Below are positions 34,107-45,900 of a DNA stretch of 64,000 nt, piece by piece. The notes under the pieces were generated by a model. That model searched no databases. It had not been told where the DNA came from and saw only the letters and a program-made list of their open reading frames with translations. A program made the position numbers and the translations under genes. The DNA comes from Wurfbainia villosa. Taxonomy: Eukaryota > Streptophyta > Magnoliopsida > Zingiberales > Zingiberaceae. How positions within the stretch are numbered: position 1 is the first letter of the stretch; each line of letters starts with the position of its first letter. The stretch is from NCBI GenBank assembly GCA_025175895.1, contig CM045988.1:12987647-13051646 (forward strand), read 5' to 3'.

Positions 34107-35077
34107 ATCTCCCCCTTTTTGATGTGCGGCAATATGTTTAAGTTAGGTAAAACATTCAAAAACACTTAAAGGAAAGTAAGAATGTAAATCAAACATGGAT
34201 ATCAAAACTCCCCTTTAACACATGCAAACTTCCCCTTAACTCATGCTCTAATCATGATTAACTTAAACTCTAACACTTCCCCTCCTTTGACACCATCAAA
34301 AACATCATACATATATTATATAATGAGGTATCACTATCTAAGGGAAGAAAAACACCAAAACAGGCTTAAAACCCCCAAACCCAAGCTGTTGTGCTCGTGC
34401 ACAATGACATCAGTCGACTGGTACCTAAAATCCAGCATTTCTAATTTCTGAAGCTAACTTCAGAAATGCATTAAAAATTCACAAAAATTCAAAAAATCAT
34501 GAAAATTGAGGAACACATTTCTTATGAGTTACTTTAATATAGAAAAAATGATTTTTCATGAAAATGCATCATATTTTCAAAATTTAGGCAAAAATTCAAA
34601 AGCTTTAAAAACTTCAAATTTTGTATCAACTTTGAACACTTGTTTTGCCTTAGAATGCTTCAAATCATAAACTCGCAGTTTTCAAAACATGAAATATTTT
34701 TAAACCATTAAAAATATCCAACTATGATCTTTGGGCAAGATGTCCATGAATTAAACATTTGCTTTCCCCATAGTTGGTCTATGATTGCTATGTCATGATA
34801 CACATAATGATTCATCAAAATGCCATAAGCATTAGTGAATCACTTGTATCAACCTAACATCTCACTCATTGCTATATTTTCAATCAAGTTAGCCTTATAG
34901 TGAAATGTGAGATGTAACTATGGTATTCCTACTTAACCAAAAATTTCATGCAATACTATCCAAGGTTAAGTAATATCCCAAAATCCCAATCATGAACATA
35001 AATTAAGTACCACCTATTATCATCATAAGTCAGCCATTTAACATAATATGAAATAAATTCAAATATGGCTAACTATC
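34107..35077 (-). other. Element B 3' noncoding region and polypurine tract
   Basis: The coding-strand tract AAAAAGGGGGAGATTGTTAG spans the LTR edge (34122 to 34103). The rest has short CCCCTT-type inverted purine tracts and one CAGTCGACTG (34412-34421). No protease, integrase or RT remnants were found. Confidence 0.8.
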
Positions 35078-36739
35078 CTAGGTTTTTCTAACCTTTAAGG
35101 ATTGACTTGGGAACCAATATAAGTTCTTTCTAATAGGGTTCACCAAGTATTTCTTAGGGATCCATTTTCTAGCTACCATAGTGGTCTTTGATTGCCCCCT
35201 AGCAATTAGACAATGGTATGCCTTTTCATTCTTAGATCCCTTATATCCTAAGCCCTTTTTGTTGAAACTTGCTTTTTGGCTCCCAATGATCATATTTAAG
35301 GTATTTGAGCCAATAGTGAATTTTTCAAGGGCTTTGCTAAGGTATTCTACCTTTTCCCTTAAAATCTTATTTTCCTCTAAGCATGCATCATTTAAACTAG
35401 AAGAAGAAGCAATATTATCATGTGAACATGCATTTTCATGTTTTTCTTCTAGAATTCTAATTTCATTTTGCATGCATTTATTTTTCTTTTTAGTTCTAAA
35501 TAAATCCTTAGTTAAACTAGAAATCATAGAGATGACATCCTGGGTAGGGAGATTTTTTACCTCACTTACCCAATCTCCTTCCGAGTTTGATGATGATGCT
35601 CCCCCTACACTTGAGCTCTCCTCCTCACTTGTGCTTCCTTCTTCTTGCTCGGAGGAGGTGGAGGCAATGTCATCTATTCCCATTAGTGAGAAATGCGAGA
35701 CGATTTCTTCTTCCTCCGATGAAGATGGATCATACCATGTGGCTTTTAAGTCTCAGGTTTTTGACTTCCCTTCCTTCTCCTTTGACTTATTCTCTTCTTT
35801 CTTCTTCCCTTTTTTCTTCTTGTCATTCTTATTCCTTTCTTCCTTGCTCTTGTTCAACAATGGACACTCATCCCTCATGTGTCCTTCTCCTTGGCAATTG
35901 TAGCATATAATTTTCCTAATCCTCCTTCTCCTATCATGAGATTTATTAAATTTAAAACTTTTTAAAGTACGCCTTACATTTCTTACCATATACGCTTCCT
36001 CATTGCTATCCATTGAAGAAGATGATTCGTCATCGGATGAGGAGAGTGTGGTCTTATTCTTCTTTCCCTTGTTTGCTACAAGCGCTACTCCCCTTGATTG
36101 TGTGCTTGGTTCTTCTATTATTCCTTCAAGGCGAGTTTCGTGAAGTTCCATGGTAGAGAAAAATTCTTCTAAAGTATTTACCTCTAGATTCCTTGAGATG
36201 TAGAAGGAATCCACCATGGAGCTCCATTTGGATGATCGGGGGAATGCATCTATGGCCTTCATAATCATGTCTCGATTTGAAAACTTTTCCCCTACACTTG
36301 ATAAACCATTTATTATTTCCTTAAATCTAGAATGCAACGATAATACCTTTTCTCCTTTTTCTAACTTGATGTTGTTGAGTTGTGATCGAAGGAGGTCCCT
36401 TCTTGCTAGTTTGGCTTCGGATGTGCCTTCATGAAGCTCAATCAACCTCTCCCACATCTCCTTGGCGCTTGAGCACTCTCCACTTCTATTAATTTCTTAT
36501 TGAGGAAGCATGTTGAAAAGATGATGTTTGGCCTTTGAATTTGCAAGGTGCTCCTCCTTTTGCTTCTTAGTCCATCTCGATTTCTCTAGTGGCTTGTTCT
36601 CTTCATCCCTAGGCACCTCAAAATCGTTTTCCATAATTAACATTATATCAAAGACGATTTCAAAGAATACCTCCATCCTCTTCTTCCACCATGAGAAGTC
36701 TCCTTCGAATTTCGGTGGATGGATGTTCATGCCGGCCAT
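35078..36739 (-). pseudogene. Element B gag, two in-frame stops
   Basis: A single frame runs from the ATG at 36739 (MAGMNIHPPKFEGDFSWW) to 35078. It has a UBN2 gag domain with MVDSFYISRNLEVNTLEEFF, a zinc knuckle C-Y-N-C-Q-G-E-G-H-M-R-D-E-C near 35865-35905, a Lys-rich tail, an acidic Ser/Glu region, a coiled coil and the C-terminal block LEKFTIGSNTLNMIIGSQ...NKKGLGY with WIPKKYLVNPIRKNLYW. TAA at 36497-36499 and TGA at 35753-35755 interrupt it, with no frameshift. The protein would bind RNA and assemble into particles; no pol follows. Confidence 0.88.
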
Positions 36740-36787
36740 TTCGTTGATTTGCTTGTTGCGGCGGTGAGTCCATTGACAAGCTCCTCA

Positions 36788-36798
36788 CTCTGATACCA
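36788..36798 (-). other. Element B primer binding site
   Basis: Plus strand CTCTGATACCA, complement TGGTATCAGAG, initiator tRNA-Met type, two bases from the LTR at 36801. Confidence 0.9.
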
Positions 36799-36800
36799 CT

Positions 36801-37280
36801 TGTTAGAGAATCATGTCTTAGCTAGAAGGCGGGTTGAATAGCCTTTGAAGCTTGATGGACTTCGCTCATTCTTTAATTGTCTACAATATCGTTAGCGCAG
36901 CGGAAAGACAATAATGATAAAGTAAAGACAATTAAAGCTAGACAAAAGTAAAGAAGAAGAGCAATGCTAACAAAGAGAAGTAACGTGATTCACGACCCTT
37001 GCCGCTAATCCATGGATAATCCGTTAGGCGGATCACTCCCTCAATCAATCCACTAAACCTTCTCCTTAGCTCAACCAAGGTGGAAAGAAACCTTATTACA
37101 CAATCTCTCCCTCTTACAATATGATGAAGATAGAAACAAGTAAGAGGAAGTAAAAACATTGAGAGCACTTGGAGTATACTTAGGAGTTAAAGCATTAGCC
37201 TCTCTAAGGCCCCTAAGCCTTCTTTCTCATATAGAAGAAGGCTTTCTTCCCGTTGTTCATACAACAGTCGACTGCTATAG
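36801..37280 (-). repeat. B-family right LTR, part 1
   Basis: It begins TGTTAGAGAATCATG and includes the GGCGGGTTGAATAGCC form of the LTR-end motif. It matches 8634-8930 and breaks off at about 37280, inside a CAGTCGACTG. About 150 bp of LTR expected before the C insertion site is missing; ten bases resume at 40888-40897. Confidence 0.85.
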
Positions 37281-37873
37281 ATGAATCGTTAAGTTAGGTG
37301 AATTGTATTAAACTAATTAAGCTTGATTAAATTCTAAATCATCTCACCCAAGCTAGGTTTTCAATACACGTTACTCTTATGTGTTTTGTGAGATGAGGAT
37401 TTATTTTTATCTTAATTAAGTTTAATGAGCAATTTCAAAGTTTTTAAACTTGTGTTAGATTCAAGCTTAGCTTGAGCTAGTCAAGTAGGTTTTTCCAGCA
37501 TTGACTTCCAGGTCGTGACAAGGCACATGACCTTCTTGGACATCGGAGCAACAACCACTTCCTAGACAAAGTCAATGAAGGAATCAAATACTTGATTCAC
37601 TTTGGACTAAGCCTTGGTCTAACTAGTCAAAGACTTAGTGAGTTAGCTTCGGTCAGTTCCACTCAACTTAGTGCACCAGGTCGTGGCGAGGCACATGGTC
37701 TTCTTGGATATCGGAGCAACGACCACTTCCTAGACATGCACTTTGAAGAGCTTCCCTAACTTACTATCAGTTCACTTCATCTTAGTACTAGGTTGTTCAA
37801 GTTTAAACTACTTTGTTTCCTATCTAGTCCGTTCTAAATTAAGCAAGTAAAGTAAACTAAAGCATGCAAGAGT
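37281..37873 (-). other. Element C 3' noncoding region with an internal duplication
   Basis: A roughly 60-bp segment beginning CCAGGTCGTG and containing CTTCTTGGA.ATCGGAGCAAC occurs at 37508-37566 and again at 37676-37736. A related phrase is in the TRG-A 3' region (about 16275-16330, inverted), linking the two families. No gene is seen. Confidence 0.7.
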
Positions 37874-39004
37874 TTAACTAAACAAGGAAACAAACAAAGT
37901 GTTAGCTCCCCCTAAGTGATAGCTCTGTTGGGTCTTGTTCACAAAGTGAACTTGTCCTTCGGGAATCCAAAATTGGTTCGGTCCAACTTGATTGACTAAG
38001 CTAGACATAGGAACCCATGCTTGGACTTGACCCTTAGCATTTCTATTAAACAATGACATGTATGATCTATTTGTATCCTTAGCCTTGTATCCGAGTCCGG
38101 ACTTGTTGTACATGGCTCGCTGAGATCCAAGCATCATGTTGAGATACTTGGAACCCGAAGTGAATCTTTCCAACGATTCGATTAGATCTTCTACTTGACT
38201 TTTTAGGACCGAGTTCTCTTCCTCAAGCTTTGCAACTTGAGTTGAGTCTCTATCCTTAGTTTGGCAAGTCAAAGTTTTCGAGTTGACTTGCTCCTTAAGT
38301 AGTTGAACTTCCTTAAGAAGCGAGTCGACTCGATTCTCGGACTTAGCTAACTTCCTACCTAAGCATGCAATAATATTATATAATTTATCTTCTAGGGGAT
38401 ATGTTACCTCATCTAGTCCTTCGGAAACGGATGTGGATCCGTGGCTTCTCTCGAACTCGGACTCTTGTCTTGACTCGACTTCGGACTCGTCAGCCGCCGT
38501 GAGTGCTACGAAGCATGTCATTGATATTTCTGCATCCGACTCTTCCAATGATGACTTGTCTAAGTTTGTCTTAGATTCTTCCTTCCTTTTCCTACTTCTC
38601 GATTTGGATTTCTTTCCTTTTTTGTTCATTCCTGCCATCAAAACAAAACCATCTTCGGGTTGACTCAAGTTAGCCCATTCATGTAATAGAATTAATTTAT
38701 CCCATAATTCTTTAGAATTTTGAACCGACCCAACTCGACTTAGCTCATCATTTGTAAGTTCGCATTGCAAGGTGTTTAAAGCCTTGTAATCGACTTGAGT
38801 TTTTTTCCTAAAGTTTGCGGTCCATTTCTCTGAATCTAACAACTTACTCGAGTCATCTACCAGAGATACAAATCCTTTCCTAATCGAAAACCAAACCTCA
38901 AGGTCGGTTTTCAAAACACACTCGATTTGCCTCTTCCAAGAGGGAAAATCCTCTCCGTTAAAGAGAGAAAAGCGAACGGTGTTATACCCTTCTAAGTGTG
39001 ACAT
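37874..39004 (-). CDS. Element C gag-like protein, no zinc knuckle, shortened
   Basis: An intact 376-residue ORF from ATG 39004 (MSHLEGYNTVRFSLFNGEDF). It resembles the TRG-A gag from the start through KELWDKLILLHE (about residue 110), then jumps to ANLSQPEDGFVLMAG, which in relatives follows about 100 residues later; most of the UBN2 domain is therefore deleted in frame. There is no CCHC pattern. A coiled coil (about 205-285) precedes the block LERFTSGSKYLNMMLGSQ, MYNKSGLGYK and WVPMSSLVNQ...FWIP. The ending GGANTLFV parallels GGANTKIV in TRG-A. No pol follows. Whether the protein still assembles is unknown. Confidence 0.82.
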   Translation of the reverse strand: MSHLEGYNTVRFSLFNGEDFPSWKRQIECVLKTDLEVWFSIRKGFVSLVDDSSKLLDSEKWTANFRKKTQVDYKALNTLQCELTNDELSRVGSVQNSKELWDKLILLHEWANLSQPEDGFVLMAGMNKKGKKSKSRSRKRKEESKTNLDKSSLEESDAEISMTCFVALTAADESEVESRQESEFERSHGSTSVSEGLDEVTYPLEDKLYNIIACLGRKLAKSENRVDSLLKEVQLLKEQVNSKTLTCQTKDRDSTQVAKLEEENSVLKSQVEDLIESLERFTSGSKYLNMMLGSQRAMYNKSGLGYKAKDTNRSYMSLFNRNAKGQVQAWVPMSSLVNQVGPNQFWIPEGQVHFVNKTQQSYHLGGANTLFVSLFS

Positions 39005-39720
39005 TCCTAAATAAATATTTTAATAATAGATTATTATTTAACTTAATTAAAGTTGAGAATTATTCCTAGATTTATTTAAATTAAATAATATTGTCAAAGA
39101 ATTAAATTTATACTAAGTGCAAGAATTAATGGAGAATTTATTCTAAGTTAAAATAAAAATTATTCTAGAATAAAAATTAAGCTAAGTGCAGAAATTAATT
39201 AAAAATTAATCTAATACAAAAAAATTAATTAAATTATTCTAAAAATACAGAAAATTAATTTAATTATTCTAAAATATAGAAAAATAATATAATTAATCTA
39301 AAATATAGAAAATTAATTTAACTATTCCAAAATGCAGAAAATTAATTTAATTATTTCAAATGCAGAAAATTAATTTAATTATTCTAAAATATAGAAAATT
39401 AATTTAATTATTCTAAAATGCAAAAAATTAATTTAATTAATTTAAAATATAGAGCATTAATTTAATTAATCTAAAATTTAGAAAATAAATTTAATTAATC
39501 TAAAATACAAAAAATTAATTTAATTAATCTAAAATATTAAAAATTAATTTAATTAATCTAAAATGTAGAAAAATAATTTAATTATTCTAATGTTAGAACA
39601 AATATTAAAAATTAATCTAATGCTAGAACAAATATTAAAAATTAATCTAATGCTGGAAAAAATATTAAAAATTAATCTAATGCTCTCGATGGTGATTGCA
39701 CCCAATTCGAAGCGCCCCCA
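39005..39720 (-). repeat. Element C leader, AT-rich tandem repeats
   Basis: Repeated units of about 30 bp built around AAAATTAATTTAATTA and TCTAAAATATAGA fill 39150-39590. A cleaner array of 30-bp units with AACAAATATTAAAAATTAAT lies at 39590-39685. The open frame through the latter is a by-product of the period. Confidence 0.85.
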
Positions 39721-39731
39721 CTCTAATACCA
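39721..39731 (-). other. Element C primer binding site
   Basis: Plus strand CTCTAATACCA, complement TGGTATTAGAG: one base off the initiator tRNA-Met site, two bases from the LTR. Confidence 0.82.
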
Positions 39732-39733
39732 AT

Positions 39734-40887
39734 TGTAGGACCGTGATACTCCGAGAGAGGGGGGTGAATCTCGGACATTACAATTTTCTTTAAAAAAAAT
39801 TATTTTTATATTTTGAAATTAATTAAGAGTATGTAGCAGTAATAAAATAAAATAAAATAGGGAACAATTTCTTTTACTATGTTCACAACCCTAATTGTTT
39901 ACTCAAGGCTCATTTCTTAAGAGCTACCTCGATGAGTAGTCTATACACCCTCATTGAGAACTCTACGGAGTTCTACAAAGGTAAAATGGTAACTACTTGA
40001 GTTAAGTACACAAGCAAAAAATAATACAGAAAATTACAAGCTACTTTATACCAACACAGATGAAGGCTTTCATGTAGGCACGAGGTGTCGGAAAAGCGCC
40101 TTTGTGAGGAGTCAAAGCTTTTGTGGACGAGAATGAATTTTGACAACACTTCGATGTAGTAGCAATGTTCTACTCAAATCTGGTCGAGCACTTGTTTTAT
40201 AAATCTTTTCCAATCAACTGGAATAACCTCCAGTCGACTCCATATCAGCCCATCAATATAACTTCTGGTCTTCCAGTTGACTCCACGTCACCCGGCTCCG
40301 CATCGAAAAGTTTGCCACTTTAGTACACTATGACTAAAACACCAACTACGGTGCGGATCTTTGATCAATCACTAGCTTCCTCATGTGAATGGTATCGATT
40401 TGAACCAAACTCGGGGACGATGACTAAAATCCATTCAGTCGACTGATCCCTACAAATTGAGATTATCACAAATAGATAAAATCAAATATGATTAGTAGTA
40501 ATACTGCTCGATCTCGACTACTAAGTCCCACGCGGACTTTCCGTCGGATCGACGTAAAACTTACCTCTCTTCTCGAGGCTTACAGCTTGATCCTGGACTT
40601 TATATTACATCCGATCTAACCCACCAAGACTTTGGTTGTCCGATCTGCCGACATTTTGTCGATTATCTGCTCTCCTGACCCAACCGATCTTCATGCCAAA
40701 TATCTAATCCATACGACCCATCTAGACTTCATATACAGTGTGTCCTCTTGATCATCAAGTCATTTTTGTCTAGATCAAATACTAGGACTTCTGTGTCGAC
40801 ACTTATCGATATTAGAACACAAATAATTCCTAATTTTAACTATGGTTCATACATCAAAACCAAGGAGTGATTCTCACTGCATCAACA
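39734..40887 (-). repeat. Element C right (5') LTR
   Basis: It begins TGTAGGACCGTGATACTCCG, followed by GAGGGGGGTGAATCTC (inverted LTR-end motif), and ends GCATCAACA. A few CAGTCGACTG-like sites lie at 40217-40445. It is a family distinct from A, B, D and S. Confidence 0.82.
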
Positions 40888-40897
40888 CTGTGGTCGT

Positions 40898-41442
40898 TGT
40901 TGGGAGATCGATATGGCCGGCTAGAGGGGGGGTTAATAGCCCTTTGTCGTTGGATGTCGTAATTATTCATTTGCGTTTGTCTACGATTGTTATTATAGCG
41001 CAATATAATAATGAAATAACAACATACAATCACACAACACAAGATATCGTGGTTAGGGCGAATGGTTCCTACTCCATAGAAGCTCTAGTTATGTGGACTA
41101 ACTATAACATCAGAAACATTGAGGTGGAGAAACCTCTTACAACAATTATGTAATAAATACACAAATACTAATAGAAAACTTTCACCGATTGCTTTGATCA
41201 CTTTGATTGCTCTTGAAGACGAATGCATCCCCTCAGCTCCACAAAATATGGCAAAAAGAGCCTTTATAACTTTGATCAGGCTATTTTGCACCTAGCGATC
41301 GCGGCCCGATCGTGCCTTGTCTCGCGGCTGAGGAGTTCAAGGATCACCTACAATGTGATCCTTGGTGTTGATATCATAAGCAGTAGCTCGAATAGCTCGG
41401 TCATGTCATGAATCGACATGGATACGATCCATGGCGATCGAC
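40898..41442 (-). repeat. Element D 3' LTR, part 1
   Basis: It begins TGTTGGGAGATCGATATGGC as in the right LTR (54720). It has many small losses compared with that copy, including most CAGTCGACTG sites (GCGATCGCGG where GCAGTCGACTGCC is found at 55235). It ends in a damaged junction with Copia-2. Confidence 0.85.
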
Positions 41443-43600
41443 TAATAATATATGAGAGATGTCCTAAGGCAATCGCCTTATGTATGAACCATTTATATGA
41501 TAAATGAAGATTCACTATTTGAGTATACATGTTTTATGTATTTGATTGGATCTTAAACTCATTTCTTGAATGTCCACGATCGATTCACATGAGAGAATTT
41601 GTGATTGGATCACAACTAGTGAGTATCTCTACATGTGTAATTGTGATGTATCGGAATTATCCTAGTCGATGAATTGATGGATTTGGACACCATCGATTAC
41701 AGCCGAGACTAACAGTATACTCCTTGGTGTATCCAAGCGGTGATTCTCCTTTGGTGGAGACATTGTGATGTCGGAGTTAATCGTGGATGCTAGTTATGGT
41801 AACTAGTTCATTGGAGTGACCGGTAGTAAGACTTCATATGGTTCTCTGCATATATAGATATGTCAATGAAGTTCTTCTTGCTTAAGTCGATGTTCCTTTG
41901 ACTTGCGGTATTCAAGTCATCTTGATCATGGAGACTTATGCTTTGACATCTTAAGCAAACATCTCTAAGGAGATGTGGACCGAGATGATTGGGTATAAGT
42001 CGAGTGATCGAAGGTGTTTGAATAGCCTATAAAGATTCACCACTCCTTGCGAGGAGATGTATACCCATGGCCTCTCGTCGGATTGTTACTAAAGTCTTTG
42101 GCCAAAGCATTACATGTTTAGAGTAAGGTACTCTTGATACATGTGGAGTAACTAGAATCCGTAGGGACGAGGAAATGATACTTGGGCTAGGTGTGGCGTG
42201 AGTCGACCTAGTGAGGTGACACTATAGACCATGTCTGAACCAAGTGGGTATAAGATGAGTGAAGGGAATGGGGCACGAATCATTCGAGTCTTTGAAGGGT
42301 TTTGAAATAGTTACGGATCAGAGTTGATCTTTTCGATTAATTGGGGATCATGATGTACTACTAGGTGCCACTCATGATCGTTCTATAATTAATGGTTAAT
42401 TATAGGCGGCCAACATAAACCGAGAACCTATTTGGTCACCGCTGAGCGTAATCCAAAGGATTTAAAGCGAGCTTGAGAATGGGATTCTCGGAGAGAGAAA
42501 CTAGGTTTGGTTGGACCAAACATAAGCGAGCATGAAATCGTTTGATGCCAATGGGCGTGGATGGGCGTGTCTTATGAAGGACATAATGGATGAACCAAAA
42601 TGGTTTGGTTCTAATCCAATGGAGGAGAATAAACCAAAGGGTTTGGTTTATTTTAAGCGAATGAACCAAAAGTTGGTTCGGTTCGTTTTAACTTAAAATA
42701 AACCATCATGGTTTGGTTTATTTTAACTTATCTTAATGGAGCGGGTTACGGGCCTAATGGTTATGATCCAATAACCATTAAGAGAATTAGTTCTCTATAA
42801 AAAGGGCTTAAGGGATAATTAAGCCTAATCCAAAACCCTAGCCTAAGTTGCGCCCACCTCATCCTTGGAGATTTGGCGCCAACCTAGGTGTCTTGCCGCC
42901 CCTCCTTGTGCCGTCGGCTCTTTGCGGCGTCCAAGCTTCCCCGCCTCGGTGAACCCTCGGCGACCCTCCGGTGATCTTCCTTAGGTTCGGTGAAGGTGAG
43001 CACTTGGCTTCCTTGTTTTGGCGGCGCCTACTCCTCCACCAAGCTGTCCAGTTTTCTGGACAGCTTCTTCTCCTCGTCGGGCGTCGTTTGGGCGGCGGTT
43101 AGAGCTCGACAGCGGCGGCTAACTTACGGGATTCGATCTCCGGTAATCCTGAGTGGAGGGCGAAGGATTCGTCAATTGGTTGTGAATACCTCTCGGAGAA
43201 GCGAGTTTTGAGAACTCGTATTAGGATCGAATTTGGATTGGATCGTGATCATCTCTCGATCCGTCGTCTTCAACACGAGGCTAGTAACCCGTCTGAAGGC
43301 GAAGCTCGTGGCTTAAGCGAAGTCATCCGAGGAACTCGGCGTGGATCTGGATAGAGGCGATTCTAGCGAGGATCGTTCGGTTGATGTCGTTCCGCTACGT
43401 CACGAAAGGTATAACGTAGATAAATTTCCTTTTATTGCAAATTTAAATTTACAGTTATGTCTACACTTGTTGTAATATGCATGCGTGTGTTGTGTGTGTT
43501 GTAATAAATAGGAGTATTTATTATTTTTATTGCTTCCGCTGTGTTCATGTTTACGAAACATGATCGAACATACACACGCCGTGGTGCCGGAAACCCAACA
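41443..43600 (+). repeat. Copia-2 5' LTR
   Basis: TATA box at 42796-42803. It ends GGTGCCGGAAACCCAACA. It carries many more short deletions than the 3' LTR, chiefly at CAG, CTG and CCG/CGG sites (e.g. 41690-41770 against 48800-48880), although both derive from one insertion. Confidence 0.9.
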
Positions 43601-43615
43601 GTGGTATCAGAGCCC
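43601..43615 (+). other. Copia-2 primer binding site
   Basis: GTGGTATCAGAGCCC contains TGGTATCAGAGC, the initiator tRNA-Met primer site, immediately after the LTR. Confidence 0.93.
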
Positions 43616-44860
43616 AGGTTGTGTTTCGACATAATCGTAAAAATGGTTTTGCGATAGTCATAATGTATTTCTGGAAATTTTCTAATTTTGGAAATTTAGA
43701 AGCATTTATGGAAATTTTTCAATTTTGGAAAGTCTAGAAGTATTTATGGAAATCTTCCACTTTTGGAAAGTTGGAAGTATTTATGGAAATTGATATTTTC
43801 CATAAATAAAATATTTGATTAGATTCTAGAAATTTGTTTCCTAATTTAATCATGATTTGATTTGGGAAATCAAATCTTAAAATATTTTATTTCCATAAGT
43901 AGTTTTAATGATTTAGGCAATTGGTTTCCTAAATAGATTTTCCTTAATCAAATAATTCCATGAATAAAATATGTGATTAGATTTGGAAATTTGTTTCCTA
44001 ATTTAATTATGATTTGATTTGGAGAATCAAATCTTAAACATATTTTATTTCCTTAAATAGTTATGACATATAAGGAAATTATATACATGACATAATTGTA
44101 TGCCATGTAATTGCATTAGATGCATAACATTATGCCATGCGTGTCGTGACATGTAGATGTATGCCATGTATGTCATGCCATGTAGATAATAGTTATTTGC
44201 ATGCAAAGAGGATGAGACATAAAAACCCTTAAACAATATTAAAGCCTACACCTTCCATTAATATGGTTAGAACCAGAGTTAGTTTCTTGTTTGGGTTGTT
44301 GGACTCTCTCAGCGGCCCTCGAACACGAACATGTTCAAACCATGGAATAGTTTAATACTAATATGGTAGAGTCGAGGTCAATCGTTAGCTTTGGTTGTTG
44401 GACTCTCTCCAAGCTGGGCTAATTGGTTGAATGCGCTCTAACCATATTAAAACTATGTCCTGATTAATGGGTTGGTTTTAACCTGGAGCATCGGCTTGTT
44501 GGACTCTCTCCAAGGTCGATGTAAAGGGAGGTGAAGTTGGGTGCTATGCATATGATGCATACTTGTTAATGTGTTAACAACCCGATGTATGTGTGAACAT
44601 TCACTTAGTTGATAGCACATTGTGATAGTTGCATATACGTGATATGCAATCGATATAGATGATACCTACCGTCGTAGTTATGAATGGCTTGTTGGACTCT
44701 CTCCAAGGTTGTTCATAACTATGATGGATATCAACCCATTCGGAGATGGACCTGCGCTCTGCCGAAGTGATTTTGGGGTTTTTGAAATTCGATCAATGAA
44801 TGGGATTTATAAATGTATATTGATGCATTTTAAAATCATCTTTCTCATATATGCTCGTTT
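43616..44860 (+). other. Copia-2 leader with four interspersed 19-bp repeats
   Basis: It mirrors the Copia-1 leader. TTGTTGGACTCTCTCCAAG or a close variant occurs at about 44297 (CTCTCAGCGG variant), 44394, 44493 and 44687. AT-rich words fill 43660-44050. No gene. Confidence 0.75.
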
Positions 44861-45900
44861 TGTATTTCTAAGATTGATCATGATGTCTTTGAATTTGTTG
44901 CGTTCCATTTTGGATTGAATAAATTAGTAGGGCGAACTTCTTGGGTGGCTTAGAAACTTGAGAATTGTTCTCAAGGTGAAAAGCTTTATGTCCTCGAGCG
45001 CCTCTTCCCGCCATCCTAGTAGATGCAACTCGGACCAATTGTTGGCCTATCGAAACATGTGAGTGATTACGAACAAATGAGTTGCATCATGCTAGCCGAT
45101 GGAACCCAAGCTACTGAGCGGCATGAGCATATGGATGCTCATATATAGTCCTTCATCTTTATGAGTTGGTTGATGAGCAAGTGAGATTGAAGGTTGAAGT
45201 CTCAAGCTCCTCTTCACCTCTGAGATGCTAGGAGGTTCATCGTAGTCTTGCTCGAACATCTTTGAAAGGCTGTGGAGCCTTGAGAAGCATGAGTAGGGGG
45301 CGGTCTTGTTAGTTGATTCCTCGAAGAAAGGTTCTAAGAGGAGTCAAAGGAACAGCGAGAAGGAAGAAGAAAAAGGCTAAAAAGGTAGAACCAGCTCAAA
45401 GGGCACTTGCCATCATTATGGCAAGGAGGGCCATTCTTGAAGAAAGTGCAAGATTTATCTTGAGTCAGTGAAGAAGGATAAGGCATCGGATGCCCCATCT
45501 TCTTGAAATCTTCTTTATTGATTGTCATTCTATTTCCTTAGACACTTGGGTATTGGATCTGGGTGTGGCTCACATATATGTAATGACATACATGGGCTAA
45601 GGAATAGAAGAAGACTTCGAGGAGAGTCAAATTTACGTGTTGGGAATGGAGCAAAGGTTCTTTGCACTCGCCATCGGCGTATTTGTTGAAACTCCTGCGG
45701 GACTTGTCTTAGAAGCTGGACAATTGCTTTTATATTCCTTCGTTGATAAAGAACATCATTTCTATTTCTTGTTTAAATAGAAATGGGTTTCCATTTGACT
45801 TTTAGTAACAATTGTTGTTACATAACTTTGAATGGGGTTCTTTATGGAATTTGGAACTTTAAGCAATGGTGTTTATCGTTGGGCGTATCCGGTGACATTG
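44861..45900 (+). pseudogene. Copia-2 gag and protease, degenerate
   Basis: Angela gag fragments in changing frames, recognisable by comparison with Copia-1. The zinc knuckle near 45409-45451 reads C-H-H-Y-G-K-E-G-H-S-stop-R-K-C: the second Cys is Tyr, as in Copia-1. Protease remnants follow (about 45540-45880, with a garbled D-T-W-V-L-D box). Confidence 0.78.

Larger units (their letters stand above)
37281..40887 (-). mobile_element. Gag-only element C, left LTR missing
   Basis: Minus strand: 3' noncoding region, gag, AT-rich leader, primer site and one LTR (39734-40887). Nothing like pol is present. The 3' LTR expected on the left is gone together with neighbouring B LTR sequence, so a deletion of over 1 kb joined C's interior to B at about 37280. 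The right edge, CAACA then CTGTG, fits insertion into the B LTR (other copies read CTGTGGTCAT). Confidence 0.78.

Noticed and set aside
35181..35903. 240-codon plus-strand ORF rich in Phe/Leu/Ser that could pass for a membrane protein
   Set aside because: It is the complement of B gag's Lys/Glu/Ser-rich part; the minus strand carries the zinc knuckle and conserved gag block.
39590..39793. 67-codon ORF with repeated MLEQILKIN as a small gene
   Set aside because: A 30-bp tandem repeat in an AT-rich leader creates the frame; it runs antisense to element C's gag.
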